A DNA stretch of 64,000 nt. It comes from CAVVAL01 sp963742725. GTDB taxonomy: Bacteria; Actinomycetota; Actinomycetes; Mycobacteriales; Cryptosporangiaceae. Both the position numbers and the translations under genes were made by a program. The first letter of the stretch is position 1, and each line of letters starts with the position of its first letter. The notes beneath the pieces are model-generated. The model saw only the letters and a program-made list of their open reading frames with translations. It did not search any database and was not told the DNA's origin. The stretch covers positions 2,170,001-2,234,000 of the forward strand of contig CAVUMX010000003.1 of the NCBI GenBank assembly GCA_963742725.1, in the 5' to 3' direction. Of the stretch, positions 16,994-25,427 are shown one piece after another.

Positions 16994-18084
16994 GGCTGGA
17001 GTCCGAACAGTCCGTGCGGCACCGCGATCCCGGCCTCCGCGAGGCTGTCGATCAGGCGCGGGCGCAGTCCTGTGTAGACCAGACCACCGCGTAGCCGGCC
17101 TCGCTCGTCCTGGCCGGCGGCGTAGTCGAAGACGAACAGGTCCTGTGTCCGGATCTCCGTGCCGTCCATGCCGAGCACCTCCGTGACGTGCGTGACCCGG
17201 CGCGTTCCGTCGCGGAGCCGGGCCTGGTGGACGATGAGGTCGAACGACGACGCCAGCTCGGCGCGGATGGCCTGCGCGGGGATGTCCGGCGCGGCGAGCT
17301 GGGCGAGCGTGGCGAACCGGGCGAGCGCGTCGCGCGGCGACGAGGCGTTGATCGTCGCCAGGGCGCCGTCGTGGCCGGTGGCCGTCGCCTGGAGCAGGTC
17401 GAGCGCGGCGCCGTCACGGATCTCCCCCACGACGAGCCGGTCGGGCCGCAGGCGCAGCGCCGTCCGGATCAGGTCCCGGACGGTGACCTCGACCGGTCCG
17501 GCCGCGAGCGGCTGGCGGGCCTCCAGCCGCAGCACGTGCGGCAGCCCGAGGTCGAGTTCGGCGATCTCCTCGACGGTCGCGATGCGTTCGGCCGGCGGCA
17601 CGAACTGGGCCACGACGTTCAGCGTCGTGCTCTTCCCGGTGCCGGAGAGCCCGCTGACCAGGATGTCGAGCCTTCCCCGGACGCAGGCGGCGAGCAGGTA
17701 CGCGACCGCGCGGCGCACGGTGCCGGAGGAGATCAGATCGTCGATGGTGCGGATGTCGCGACTGGTCTTGCGGATCGTCAGCATCGTGCCGTCGACAGCG
17801 ATCGGCGGCACTACGGCGTCGATGCGGGTGCCGTCGGGGAGCCGGACGGCGATGACGGGATTCGTCTCGTCCAGGAGCTGCCCGACCAGCGCGCCGATCG
17901 TCGCCCGCAGGTGGCTGTCGTCGGCGAAGCGCGCCTCGACGCGTTCCGTCCGTCCGTGCCGCTGCGCGAAGATCCGGTACGGGCCGTTGACCATGATCTC
18001 GCTGACGTCCGGGTCGGCGAGCAGTGCCTCGATCGGCGACGAGGGCAGGGCCAGCGCGTCGGCGAGCACGTCGGTCACCGTCAT
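16990..18084 (-). CDS. cpaF: CpaF/TadA-type secretion ATPase
   Basis: The 364-residue protein is the motor ATPase of Tad-type pili/secretion. It has Walker A in ILVSGLSGTGKSTTLNV, the Asp box/Walker B in RPDRLVVGEIRDGAALDLLQA, and the His box in TGHDGALATINASSP. The N-terminal domain (DPDVSEIMVNGPYRIFAQRHG) is the CpaF signature. The ATG at 18084 overlaps the upstream cpaE-like stop as ATGA, and its own stop overlaps the VWA-TadB start. It is shorter than many CpaF proteins because the N-terminal extension is absent. Confidence 0.93.
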   Translation of the reverse strand: MTVTDVLADALALPSSPIEALLADPDVSEIMVNGPYRIFAQRHGRTERVEARFADDSHLRATIGALVGQLLDETNPVIAVRLPDGTRIDAVVPPIAVDGTMLTIRKTSRDIRTIDDLISSGTVRRAVAYLLAACVRGRLDILVSGLSGTGKSTTLNVVAQFVPPAERIATVEEIAELDLGLPHVLRLEARQPLAAGPVEVTVRDLIRTALRLRPDRLVVGEIRDGAALDLLQATATGHDGALATINASSPRDALARFATLAQLAAPDIPAQAIRAELASSFDLIVHQARLRDGTRRVTHVTEVLGMDGTEIRTQDLFVFDYAAGQDERGRLRGGLVYTGLRPRLIDSLAEAGIAVPHGLFGLQP

Positions 18085-18911
18085 GGCGCCACGGCCTTCC
18101 GCCGGCGCTGCGGCAGCCAGTGCCGCCCGCGCCCCGATGCGGAAGAGTCCGGGCCCACGATCCACTCGGACGCGAGGTCCTGCACGGCGGTGCTCACCGG
18201 GTGGTCCGGCGCGTCGACACCGATCGGGACGCCGCGGTTGAGCGACACCGGCACGTCCCGGCTCCACGGCACCTCGGCCTGGACGGGCGTCCGGATGACG
18301 TACTCGACGTCGGACGTCGTCAGGCCGATGCGGTCGTCGGCTCCATTGAGGACGATGATCCGGGCGGCGTCCGGGTATCCGCGCAGGTCGAACATGTCGA
18401 GCGTCAGCCGCAGGTTCTTGAGCGCGGGAATGTCCGGCGTGGCGAGCAGCGCGTACAGGTCGGAGCCGTCGAGAGCGGCCAGTACCTGGTCGGTGAAGAA
18501 CGGCGGCGTGTCGATGACGACGTACTCGTACAGGCGCCGCGCGATGGTCAGGGCGTCGCCGACGAGCGCCCGGCTGACGTACTCGCCCGCGATCGGACCG
18601 ACGGGCGCCAGCAGCGTGTCGAGGCCGCGCCGGTACGGGGTGATGAGCGAGCGGAACGCCGCCTCGTCCAGCCCGTCGAGCGCGACGGCGTCGGCGAGCG
18701 TCCGGGCGGGGTCGAGCTGCAGCACGATCGCGACGTCGCCGAATGCCAGGTCCAGGTCGATGAGGCAGACCTTGTGCGCGCCGCCGGCGGCGAGGGCCAG
18801 CGCGAGGTTGGTGGCGATCGTCGTCTTGCCGGCGCCGCCCTTGGCCGCGACGACCGTGACGACCCGCCCGGGGCCGGTGCCGGCCGGGGCCTGGGCGTGG
18901 ATCGTGGTCAT
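18081..18911 (-). CDS. cpaE: CpaE/MinD-like ATPase of the Tad-type locus
   Basis: The 276-residue P-loop protein has a deviant Walker A (TVVAAKGGAGKTTIATNLALAL), Walker A' LIDLDLAFGD and switch region YVVIDTPPFFTDQVLAAL. CpaE proteins position the Tad apparatus at the cell pole. The N-terminal receiver-like domain of full-length CpaE is missing. It lies between cpaB-like and cpaF genes with four-base overlaps on both sides, which ties it to the secretion operon rather than to chromosome partition. Confidence 0.85.
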   Translation of the reverse strand: MTTIHAQAPAGTGPGRVVTVVAAKGGAGKTTIATNLALALAAGGAHKVCLIDLDLAFGDVAIVLQLDPARTLADAVALDGLDEAAFRSLITPYRRGLDTLLAPVGPIAGEYVSRALVGDALTIARRLYEYVVIDTPPFFTDQVLAALDGSDLYALLATPDIPALKNLRLTLDMFDLRGYPDAARIIVLNGADDRIGLTTSDVEYVIRTPVQAEVPWSRDVPVSLNRGVPIGVDAPDHPVSTAVQDLASEWIVGPDSSASGRGRHWLPQRRRKAVAP

Positions 18912-19471
18912 GGCGTTGGGCTCGCGTCCGGGGTGGCGAACAGGGTGGACGTGTCGACGCCCGGTCCCACGGCCGGTTTCGTCGAGGCGCTGAGGAGGGC
19001 GAGGTGCAGCGTGCCGGTGGCGCCGGCCTGGAGCAGCCGCTCGACCTCGGGCTGGGTCAGCGCGAGCGTCACCAGGGCGCCTGGCTTCTGGGTGGCGGCC
19101 GCGGCGAACGCGCCGGAGCCGACCGCGACGACAGGCACCCGTGCCAGCAGCAGGCGGGTCGCGGGCGCCGGCTTGGCCTCCCCTTCCCGGATCGCCGAGG
19201 CGACGACCGCGAACACCGAGACCTCGCCGCCGGCGATCACGTTACCGCCGGCCTGCCGGGCCGCCGGTACCTCGATGCTGACGGCGAACTTCCCGTCCGG
19301 GACGGTGAGCGGCTGCGCCTCGGCGACGGGCGCCTGCTCGACGCGCACCTCCGGACGGTCCGCGGTGACCGCGGCACGGGGTTCTGACGTCCGGGCGTAG
19401 ACGACGACCGCACCGGTGCCGAAGACCGCGAGCACGAGCGCGAAACCGACGGTCAGGAATCGACGGAGCAT
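18908..19471 (-). CDS. cpaB: CpaB/RcpC-like periplasmic protein, short form
   Basis: The 187-residue protein has an N-terminal membrane anchor (RRFLTVGFALVLAVFGTGAVVVYA) and the CpaB/RcpC strand pattern LTVPDGKFAVSIEVPAARQAGGNVIAGGEVSVFAVV. The SAF domain that usually precedes this part is missing or reduced. The ATG at 19471 is preceded by GGAGG seven bases upstream, so this is the first gene of the five-gene operon. The low Cys content and Ala-rich composition fit an exported protein. Confidence 0.7.
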   Translation of the reverse strand: MLRRFLTVGFALVLAVFGTGAVVVYARTSEPRAAVTADRPEVRVEQAPVAEAQPLTVPDGKFAVSIEVPAARQAGGNVIAGGEVSVFAVVASAIREGEAKPAPATRLLLARVPVVAVGSGAFAAAATQKPGALVTLALTQPEVERLLQAGATGTLHLALLSASTKPAVGPGVDTSTLFATPDASPTP

Positions 19472-19824
19472 GACAAACCTCCCACTCGGGCACGCGGCTG
19501 AGGAAAAGCGCTCCCGACCGGCCACGGGGGTTGGCTAACCGGTCGGGAGACGATCTGGGTCCCGGGATACGGGAGTCATGTCAGGACTGGCGTCCGGCCC
19601 TGATCACCCGCACAGCGTGCGCCGCGCGCACCGCCTCCACAGTCGGACACGCGGGCAGGATTCACTCATCACGCGGGGTGACATGTCGCCTATCCGGGGG
19701 ATGCCGGGGCGCAATCCGGCCGAGCCGGACCTACCGGACCAGCCGATGCCCGCCGGCCGCCCGACACGCCGGTCTGGCGCCGACCCGGCAGAAACAGGGC
19801 CGCGCGCGTTATCGCCCCCACCTT

Positions 19825-19869
19825 CGGACTCTTGAGGGTGCCGCGGCCCTCGCGACCCTCAAAAGTCCG
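19825..19869. repeat. 45-bp inverted repeat (15-bp arms)
   Basis: CGGACTCTTGAGGGT (19825-19839) pairs with ACCCTCAAAAGTCCG (19855-19869), 14 of 15 positions matching, around a 15-nt GC-rich loop. In RNA this is a stable hairpin. It may be a terminator for a transcript entering from either side, or a small insertion element. Confidence 0.7.
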
Positions 19870-19992
19870 AAACTCGGCGGGCCGGGAGAACGCGGCCACG
19901 AGGTCTCAGCGGTGGTTACCGCTACCGCCGCTGACGCGTCGTCCGGCGCGGCGCCGGCGGCCGGCAGAGGCCGGGCCGCCCGTTCCGCGCGC

Positions 19993-20060
19993 ACCGGACT
20001 ATCCGGGCTCGCGTGCCGAAACCCGGCGCGGATAACCCCGCTAGTCCCGATAGTCCGGTT
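19993..20060. repeat. Diverged third copy of the 66-bp palindromic element
   Basis: The outer ends ACCGGACTATCCGGG (19993-20007) and CCCGATAGTCCGGTT (20046-20060) are near-perfect inverted repeats. The layout (ACCGGACT..., CCCGGCGCGG, AACCCCG) and 68-bp length follow copies 1 and 2, but internal bases differ. Confidence 0.6.
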
Positions 20061-20175
20061 CGCCCGCCGGGCGCCGGGCCGCGCCGGCCCGCGCCGCGCG
20101 CCGGCCACCGGCCACCGCCCGCCGGCGGCCCGCCGGCTGAGGCCCGCCGTCCGGCGGCTGAGGCCGGGCCGGCCC

Positions 20176-20838
20176 TCAGCGGTGGCGGCGGTAGCGGTAG
20201 CCGAAGCCCCGGACGGACTCGACCGGCGAACTCCCGCCCTGGTCGCCGAGCTTGCGGCGCAGCCGCAGGACCGCGAACCGCACGCGCTCCGGCCCGATCC
20301 CGCTCGGGTCGTCCCAGGCCCTGGCGAGGAGCTGGTACGGGCTGAGCACCATGTCGTGGTTGCCGACGAGGACTTCGAGGAGCCGGAACTCGATCGGCGT
20401 GAGGCGGGCTTCGACGCCGAGCACCTGCGCGGTGCGGGCTGCGGAGTCGAGCCGCAGGTACCCGTCGTCGTAGACGGTCTCGGTGACGACGACGGGGTTG
20501 GCGCGCCGCAGGATCGCCTCGACGCGGGCGACGAGTTCGGCGTTGTCGAACGGTGTCGAGAGGTAGTCGGTGGCCTCGTCGATCAGGCCTATGTCCGGGT
20601 CGGGCGGACCGAGCAGGAGGACCGGCACATCACGCAGCTCACGCACGGCGGCCAGGACCTCACGGCCGTCCGGCCGCCCGACGTCGAACACGAGCAGGTC
20701 GGGCCGCACCGCGCGGGCGGCCCGCAGCGCGGCGCCGCCGTCATGCGTGTGTTCGACGTGGTAGCCGGCCCGGCTGAGCAGCATCCGCAGGGTCAGCGCC
20801 GTGTCCTCGGCGTCCTCGACGACCAGCAGCGTCGTCAC
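20176..20838 (-). CDS. OmpR/PhoB-type response regulator with degenerate receiver
   Basis: The 220-residue protein has a receiver domain with acidic pair VVEDAED, putative phospho-Asp in LLVFDVGRPDG, but TDYLSTPF where TDYLTKPF is expected, so the conserved Lys is Thr. The winged-helix domain (residues 125-218: LTPIEFRLLEVLVGNH, VRFAVLRLRRKLGDQG, VRGFGYRYRR) looks intact. Loss of the Lys suggests phosphorylation-independent or altered control. No kinase is adjacent. Its 3' end faces the region upstream of the Tad-like operon on the same strand. Confidence 0.88.
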   Translation of the reverse strand: MTTLLVVEDAEDTALTLRMLLSRAGYHVEHTHDGGAALRAARAVRPDLLVFDVGRPDGREVLAAVRELRDVPVLLLGPPDPDIGLIDEATDYLSTPFDNAELVARVEAILRRANPVVVTETVYDDGYLRLDSAARTAQVLGVEARLTPIEFRLLEVLVGNHDMVLSPYQLLARAWDDPSGIGPERVRFAVLRLRRKLGDQGGSSPVESVRGFGYRYRRHR

Positions 20839-20951
20839 CGGCGCTCACCCACCGCGACCTCCCCCGACGGTCCGTACCTCTGAGACGATTCTGTCCCATT
20901 AGTCCCACGACGGGAAGGTCTGAGCGGTTCCGGGTAGTTCAGCGGCCCCGA

Positions 20952-21809
20952 TCAGGGCAGCGTCAGGATCTCGTGACCGTCGTCGGTGACGAGGATCGTG
21001 TGCTCGAACTGGGCGGTCCAGCGACGGTCCTTGGTGACGACCGTCCAGTTGTCGGCCCACATGTCCCACTCGTGGGTGCCGAGCGTGATCATCGGCTCGA
21101 TCGTGAACGTCATGCCCGGTTCCAGGACGACGTCCAGCTCCGGCTGGTCGTAGTGCGGCACGTACAGGCCACTGTGGAACGACTCGCCGATGCCGTGGCC
21201 GGTGAAGTCGCGGACGACGCCGTAGCCGAACCGCCGCGCGTACGACTCGATGATCCGGCCGACCACGTTCAGCTGGCGGCCGGGGTGGACGGCGTTGATG
21301 GCCCGCCGCGTCGCCTCCCGGGTGCGCTCGACCAGCAGCCGCACCTCCTCGTCGACGTCGCCGGCCAGGAACGTGGCGTTCGTGTCGCCGTGGACGCCGC
21401 CGATGAACGCCGTGACGTCGATGTTGACGATGTCACCGTCCTGGACGACCGTCGAGTCCGGGATGCCGTGGCAGATCACCTCGTTGAGCGAGGTGCACAG
21501 CGACTTCGGGAAGCCCTTGTAGCCGAGCGTCGACGGGTAGGCGCCGTGGTCGAGGACGAACTCGTGGCCGATCCGGTCCAGCTCGTCGGTGGTGACGCCG
21601 GGCGCGACGTGCCGGCCGACCTCCTGCAGCGCCTGGGCCGCGATCCGGCCGGCGACACGCATGCGCTCGACGACCTCGGGCGTCTGGACGTCCGAGCCGG
21701 TGAACGGCGTCGGCATCTTCTTTCCGACGTATTCGGGGCGCGCGATGGAGGCCGGCACCTCGCGGCGGGGCGAGATCGTGCCGGGAACGAGTTGGGTACG
21801 GACGGGCAT
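20952..21809 (-). CDS. map: Methionine aminopeptidase type I
   Basis: The 285-residue enzyme removes N-terminal Met from new proteins. Metal ligands appear in order: Asp in IVNIDVTAFIGGVHGDTNATF, His in GHGIGESFHSG, Glu in FTIEPMITLG and Glu in WTAQFEHTILV. The 40-residue N-terminal extension with PRREVPASIARPEYVGK is the form seen in one of the two actinobacterial MetAPs. It is 10 bp from the downstream end of the MFS gene, same strand, and may be co-transcribed with it. Confidence 0.95.
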   Translation of the reverse strand: MPVRTQLVPGTISPRREVPASIARPEYVGKKMPTPFTGSDVQTPEVVERMRVAGRIAAQALQEVGRHVAPGVTTDELDRIGHEFVLDHGAYPSTLGYKGFPKSLCTSLNEVICHGIPDSTVVQDGDIVNIDVTAFIGGVHGDTNATFLAGDVDEEVRLLVERTREATRRAINAVHPGRQLNVVGRIIESYARRFGYGVVRDFTGHGIGESFHSGLYVPHYDQPELDVVLEPGMTFTIEPMITLGTHEWDMWADNWTVVTKDRRWTAQFEHTILVTDDGHEILTLP

Positions 21810-21819
21810 GCCGACCAGC

Positions 21820-23097
21820 CTAGGCGACCTTTCGAGCGGTCGGCACCGGTTCCCGCCCGACCAGGCGCCGCAGTGGCGAGAACCACGCCAGCACCGAGCC
21901 TGCGAGCAGGACGACCGCGCCGGTGAGGATCGCCGCCCGGGGCCCGGCCACGCTCGCGACGACCCCGCCGGCCAGGGCGCCGAGCGGCGATCCGAGGCCG
22001 AACGACAGCATCCGGCCGGCGGCGTTGACCCGGCTGAGCAGGGCGTCGGGCGTGATCCGCTGCCGCAGCGTCAGGGCGCACAGCAGCACGAGCAGGTACG
22101 CGATCCCCCAGAGCATCAACGTGACGGCCGCGAGCAGCCAGTGCCGGGTAAAGCACGTCAGCACCCCGAGGACGCCGCTGAGCGGCAGGAAGAGCAGCGT
22201 GATCCGCGCCTCGGTGTAGCGGCGCATCAGCCGGGGCAGCAGCGCGCTGGCGGCCAGCCCGCCGAGGCTCCAGCCGGTGAACAGCGCTCCGAGGCGCGCG
22301 TCGCCGGTAGGTGCGATGCCGAGCACCCGGTCGCCCCATGGCACGAGCTGGCCGATGAACGCCCCGCCCGCGAACGCCTGGACCGCGCCGATCGCGGTCA
22401 TCACCCGCACCCGCGGCTCCGCCCAGAGGAACCGCAACCCCGCGCGGATGTCGTCCCGTAATCGCGACCGGGTCGCCGGCCGTGCCGGGCTCGACAGCGG
22501 ACGGGTGATCGCCCTGATCAGCAGCGCGGACGACACGAACCCGATCGCGTCGACGGCCAGCAGCGGGGCGGGCGCGACCACCACCAGCGCGGCGCCGGTC
22601 AGCGCCGGGACGACCAGCTCGATGACGCTCATCGACCCGAAGACCGTGGCGGTCGCCGCCGCGATCCGGTGCCGCCCGACCAACATGGGCAGGGCGCCGA
22701 AGTTCGCCGCGTCGAAGAACACGAACAGCGCGTGCACGCCGAACGCCACGATCAGCACGTGGACCGGGGACAGCGCCCCGAACACGAACGCCACCGGGAC
22801 GCTGGCCAGCAACATCGCGTTGCACAGGTCGGACGCGACCATCAGCCGGCGCCGGTCCACCCGGTCGGCGTGCGCGCCGGCGACCAGGCCCAGGAACAGG
22901 TACGGCAGGCCTTCGGCGACCGTGACGAGCGCCGTCCACAGGCTCGACCCCGTGACCGTGTAGACGAGGACGGGCATCGCCACGAACGTGACGACCCCGC
23001 CGGCCTGGGACACCATGCGGGCGAGCCAGTAGCGGCGGAAGTCGGGGTCGTCGCGGAGCCGGCCGCCCGGAGCCCCGTCCCCCGCGTTTCCGCCCAT
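21820..23097 (-). CDS. MFS transporter (EntS/MFS_3-like exporter)
   Basis: The 425-residue protein has about 12 TM helices in two halves, a first loop signature (GLVAGAHADRVDRRRLMVASD) typical of MFS drug or siderophore exporters, and a central charged loop (about 195-215). It starts with FRRYWLARMVSQAGG, the usual amphipathic lead. The substrate is unknown. It sits between map and an alpha/beta hydrolase gene on the same strand. Confidence 0.88.
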   Translation of the reverse strand: MGGNAGDGAPGGRLRDDPDFRRYWLARMVSQAGGVVTFVAMPVLVYTVTGSSLWTALVTVAEGLPYLFLGLVAGAHADRVDRRRLMVASDLCNAMLLASVPVAFVFGALSPVHVLIVAFGVHALFVFFDAANFGALPMLVGRHRIAAATATVFGSMSVIELVVPALTGAALVVVAPAPLLAVDAIGFVSSALLIRAITRPLSSPARPATRSRLRDDIRAGLRFLWAEPRVRVMTAIGAVQAFAGGAFIGQLVPWGDRVLGIAPTGDARLGALFTGWSLGGLAASALLPRLMRRYTEARITLLFLPLSGVLGVLTCFTRHWLLAAVTLMLWGIAYLLVLLCALTLRQRITPDALLSRVNAAGRMLSFGLGSPLGALAGGVVASVAGPRAAILTGAVVLLAGSVLAWFSPLRRLVGREPVPTARKVA

Positions 23098-23138
23098 CCC
23101 CTCAAGCTACGGGCGGAATTGGCCGGGCTTGCGGCGTT

Positions 23139-23984
23139 TCACGAAGTGCGGAAGAACTCCAGGACGGACGCGCTCTGACCCGCGACGACGTGGCCCACGC
23201 CCGGCAGCAGGCGCACGTCCGCGTGCGGCACGGAAGCGGCGAGCCGGTCCGCGGTCCCGGCGGAGTCGAGCACCGCGTCCTTGTCGCCGACGACCGCGAG
23301 GACGGGCATCGACAGCCGCCGCAGTGAACCGTCGTCGAACGTCGGCGGCACCTCCCACCGGGGGCGGAAGTGCGTGTTGACGAGCAGCATGAACTCGACG
23401 AAGTCCGGCCAGGCACTGGACCATCCGGACCCGAGCATGACCGTCATCGCCGCCCGGAGTCCCCGCCGGCCGAACGGTGCCAGCGCCGCGGCGGCCAGCA
23501 GCGCCCGCCACTTGCGCCGCCCGATCCCGGCGGGGCAGAGCAGCGCGAGGCGGGCGACGTTGCCCGGGTACCGCGTGGCGTAGTCGACGGCCTGCCAGCC
23601 GCCGAGCGAGCAGCCGACGAGCGACGGCCGTTCGACGCCCAGTTCGCTCAGGACGTCGTCCAGCCACAACGACGGCGCCGCCGAGGCCAGCACGGGCCGG
23701 GACGGCGCGCTGAGCCCTGGCTCCCCCACGCTGTCCACGGCGTACACCCGGAAGTGCTCCGACCAGGTGGCCACGTCACCCAGCCACATCGCCGAGTTCG
23801 ACGCGGACCCGTGCAGCAGCACGACCGGCGGCGCGCCGCGCGGACCGCTGGCGACGACGAACGTGTCGCCCTCCCGGGTCGGCACGTGGAACTGCTCACT
23901 CGGGACGGGCCAGCGCGCCAGGAACTCCCGGTACCGACGCTCGACCGCCCCGGCGCCCTCGACGGACGTGAACACGGCGGTCAC
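23139..23984 (-). CDS. Alpha/beta-hydrolase
   Basis: The 281-residue protein has the oxyanion-hole strand VVLLHGSASNSAMW, the nucleophile elbow LVGCSLGGWQAVDYA, the Asp in VVGDKDAVLD and the His in LLPGVGHVVAG, giving a complete catalytic triad. The lid region lies at about residues 155-205. The substrate is unknown. Its ATG overlaps the stop of the upstream HTH gene by four bases, so the two form a translationally coupled pair. Confidence 0.88.
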   Translation of the reverse strand: MTAVFTSVEGAGAVERRYREFLARWPVPSEQFHVPTREGDTFVVASGPRGAPPVVLLHGSASNSAMWLGDVATWSEHFRVYAVDSVGEPGLSAPSRPVLASAAPSLWLDDVLSELGVERPSLVGCSLGGWQAVDYATRYPGNVARLALLCPAGIGRRKWRALLAAAALAPFGRRGLRAAMTVMLGSGWSSAWPDFVEFMLLVNTHFRPRWEVPPTFDDGSLRRLSMPVLAVVGDKDAVLDSAGTADRLAASVPHADVRLLPGVGHVVAGQSASVLEFFRTS

Positions 23985-24406
23985 GACTGGGCCGCCAGAT
24001 CGTCGAGCATCGTGAGCATGGCCGCCACACTGGCCGGCCCGCCGACGACGATCACCTTCAGGCTCGCGCGTTCCTCGTCGTAGATCGCCTGGATGCGCAG
24101 GTGCGGGTCACCGTCCGGGCGGTTCTGCGCGGCGGCCGTGACGGCCGTCGTGAGGCGGGACATCCCCGCGCGGTCGATCGCGTCGACCTGGACGATGCTC
24201 GACACCTCGACGTGCCGGTGCCGCCGGGCGGACTCGCGGGGCGTCGGCGCGACGGGCTGCCCGGTGAACGCTTCCAGGTCCTCGCGGGCGATCCGGTACT
24301 GCTTGCCGATGCGGACGGCCTTCAGGCGCCCGTCCCGGACATAGCTCCGCACCGTCTTGACATGGAGTCCCAGCAGGTCCGCGACCTGCTCAACAGAGTA
24401 CATCAT
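23981..24406 (-). CDS. Excisionase/MerR-like HTH DNA-binding protein
   Basis: The 141-residue protein begins MMYSVEQVADLLGLHVKTVRSYVRDGRLKAVRIGKQYRI-type sequence, a winged HTH_17 domain, then a 75-residue C-terminal part with alternating strands and helices (VSSIVQVDAID, LKVIVVGGPASVAAMLTMLDDL). It probably regulates the overlapping hydrolase gene and itself. No recombinase is nearby, so an excisionase role is unlikely. Confidence 0.8.
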   Translation of the reverse strand: MMYSVEQVADLLGLHVKTVRSYVRDGRLKAVRIGKQYRIAREDLEAFTGQPVAPTPRESARRHRHVEVSSIVQVDAIDRAGMSRLTTAVTAAAQNRPDGDPHLRIQAIYDEERASLKVIVVGGPASVAAMLTMLDDLAAQS

Positions 24407-24454
24407 AGGGTCGAATACTACCCCATGATGCGGAAGAATAGGGAAGGATAGGGA

Positions 24455-25297
24455 CTAGAAGAGGACGGTGGCGAACATCCCAACCTGTTCGAACCCGCAC
24501 CGCGCGTACACCCGCCGCGCCGCGACGTTGTAGTCGTTGACGTAGAGGCTCACGACCGGGGCCACCGTCCGCAGCGCGTCGTTGACGACCGCCGCCACGC
24601 ACGCCGCCGCCAGCCCACGCCCCCGCCACTGCGGATGGACCCACACGCCCTGCACCTGGCACGCGTGCCGGCTGACGGCGCCCAGCTCGGCCTTGAACAC
24701 GACGTGGCCGTCCTCGACGCGCAGGTACGAGCGGCCTGCGCGGATCAGCTCCGCGACGCGGGCCCTGTACGTGGCGCCGCCGTCCCAGCCCAGCGGCGAG
24801 ACGCCGACCTCCTCGGTGTACATCGCCACGCAGGCCGGCAGCAGGCCGTCGAAGTCCGGCATCCGCGCGCGCCGCACGGCCGGATCCGGCGCCACCGCCG
24901 ACGGCATCGCGGTGGCGAGCAGCGGCTGGCGGGCGCGGACCTCGCGCGCGGTGCCCCAGTCCTGCTCCAGGTCGGCCCACAGATCCAGGACTGCCTCGGC
25001 CGGACCGAGGATCGACGAGCACACCCGCCCCTGCTCACGAGCCATCGCCGCGTACGCGCGGACCGCCGCCGGACCCGCCGACACCGGCACCAGGTTCGCG
25101 CCCGAGTAGCAGACGGACTCCAGCCGCCCGGCCGGCGCGTAGCCCCACAGGTGGGCGCCGAGGCGCCAGCGGGACACGCCGCCGCTGGCCACTCGCGCGG
25201 CGACGAACGTGGCGGCGACGGGATCGGTGTCGAGCACGGCGTCGACCTGGATACGGTCGGCGTCGCGTAGCACGCGGACCGTTCGCGTGGTCAGCAC
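24455..25297 (-). CDS. GNAT-family N-acetyltransferase (DUF4081 plus GNAT)
   Basis: The 280-residue protein has an N-terminal DUF4081-like half (RTVRVLRDADRIQVDAVLD, WGYAPAGRLESVCYSGANLVPV) and a C-terminal GNAT domain with the acetyl-CoA loop VQGVWVHPQWRGRGLAAACVAAVV. Genes of this type lie beside ispG in many actinobacteria, and the same order is kept here (ispG 130 bp upstream). The acceptor is unknown. Confidence 0.9.
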   Translation of the reverse strand: MLTTRTVRVLRDADRIQVDAVLDTDPVAATFVAARVASGGVSRWRLGAHLWGYAPAGRLESVCYSGANLVPVSAGPAAVRAYAAMAREQGRVCSSILGPAEAVLDLWADLEQDWGTAREVRARQPLLATAMPSAVAPDPAVRRARMPDFDGLLPACVAMYTEEVGVSPLGWDGGATYRARVAELIRAGRSYLRVEDGHVVFKAELGAVSRHACQVQGVWVHPQWRGRGLAAACVAAVVNDALRTVAPVVSLYVNDYNVAARRVYARCGFEQVGMFATVLF

Positions 25298-25427
25298 GGC
25301 GCACCCCGACCCATGGCGTCAAGACTGCCAGACGAAAGGCCGCTGCGAACCATCGCGGCCACGATTGGTGCGCGCCGCGTGCACACGGCGTGTCGGAGCG
25401 CGGTGTCCGGCCCGGGAGGCGGAGTGC

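Larger units (their letters stand above)
19472..20175. other. 704-bp intergenic region with two palindromic elements
   Basis: No frame here looks coding on either strand, and no Flp pilin or TadE-like peptide was found although this is upstream of a Tad operon. The stretch holds a 45-bp inverted repeat (19825-19869), a diverged copy of the 66-bp palindromic element (19993-20060), and GC-rich low-complexity DNA (20060-20175). The operon promoter should lie in the first 150 bp before 19471, but I cannot mark it. Confidence 0.7.

Noticed and set aside
19472..19820. Missing Flp pilin gene upstream of the Tad-like operon
   Set aside because: No short frame on either strand has the needed charged leader, Gly-Glu-like cleavage site and hydrophobic helix.
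19531..20883. Plus-strand frame of 450 codons opposite the response regulator
   Set aside because: Antisense shadow in high-GC DNA; the minus-strand regulator has clear receiver and winged-helix motifs.
23981..24406. Phage-like excisionase suggesting an integrated element
   Set aside because: No integrase, attachment-site repeat or other phage gene lies nearby, and the gene is fused by overlap to a metabolic hydrolase gene.
25360..25395. Possible terminator after ispG (CGCCG/CGGCG)
   Set aside because: The stem is only five base pairs and such short GC pairs are common by chance here.
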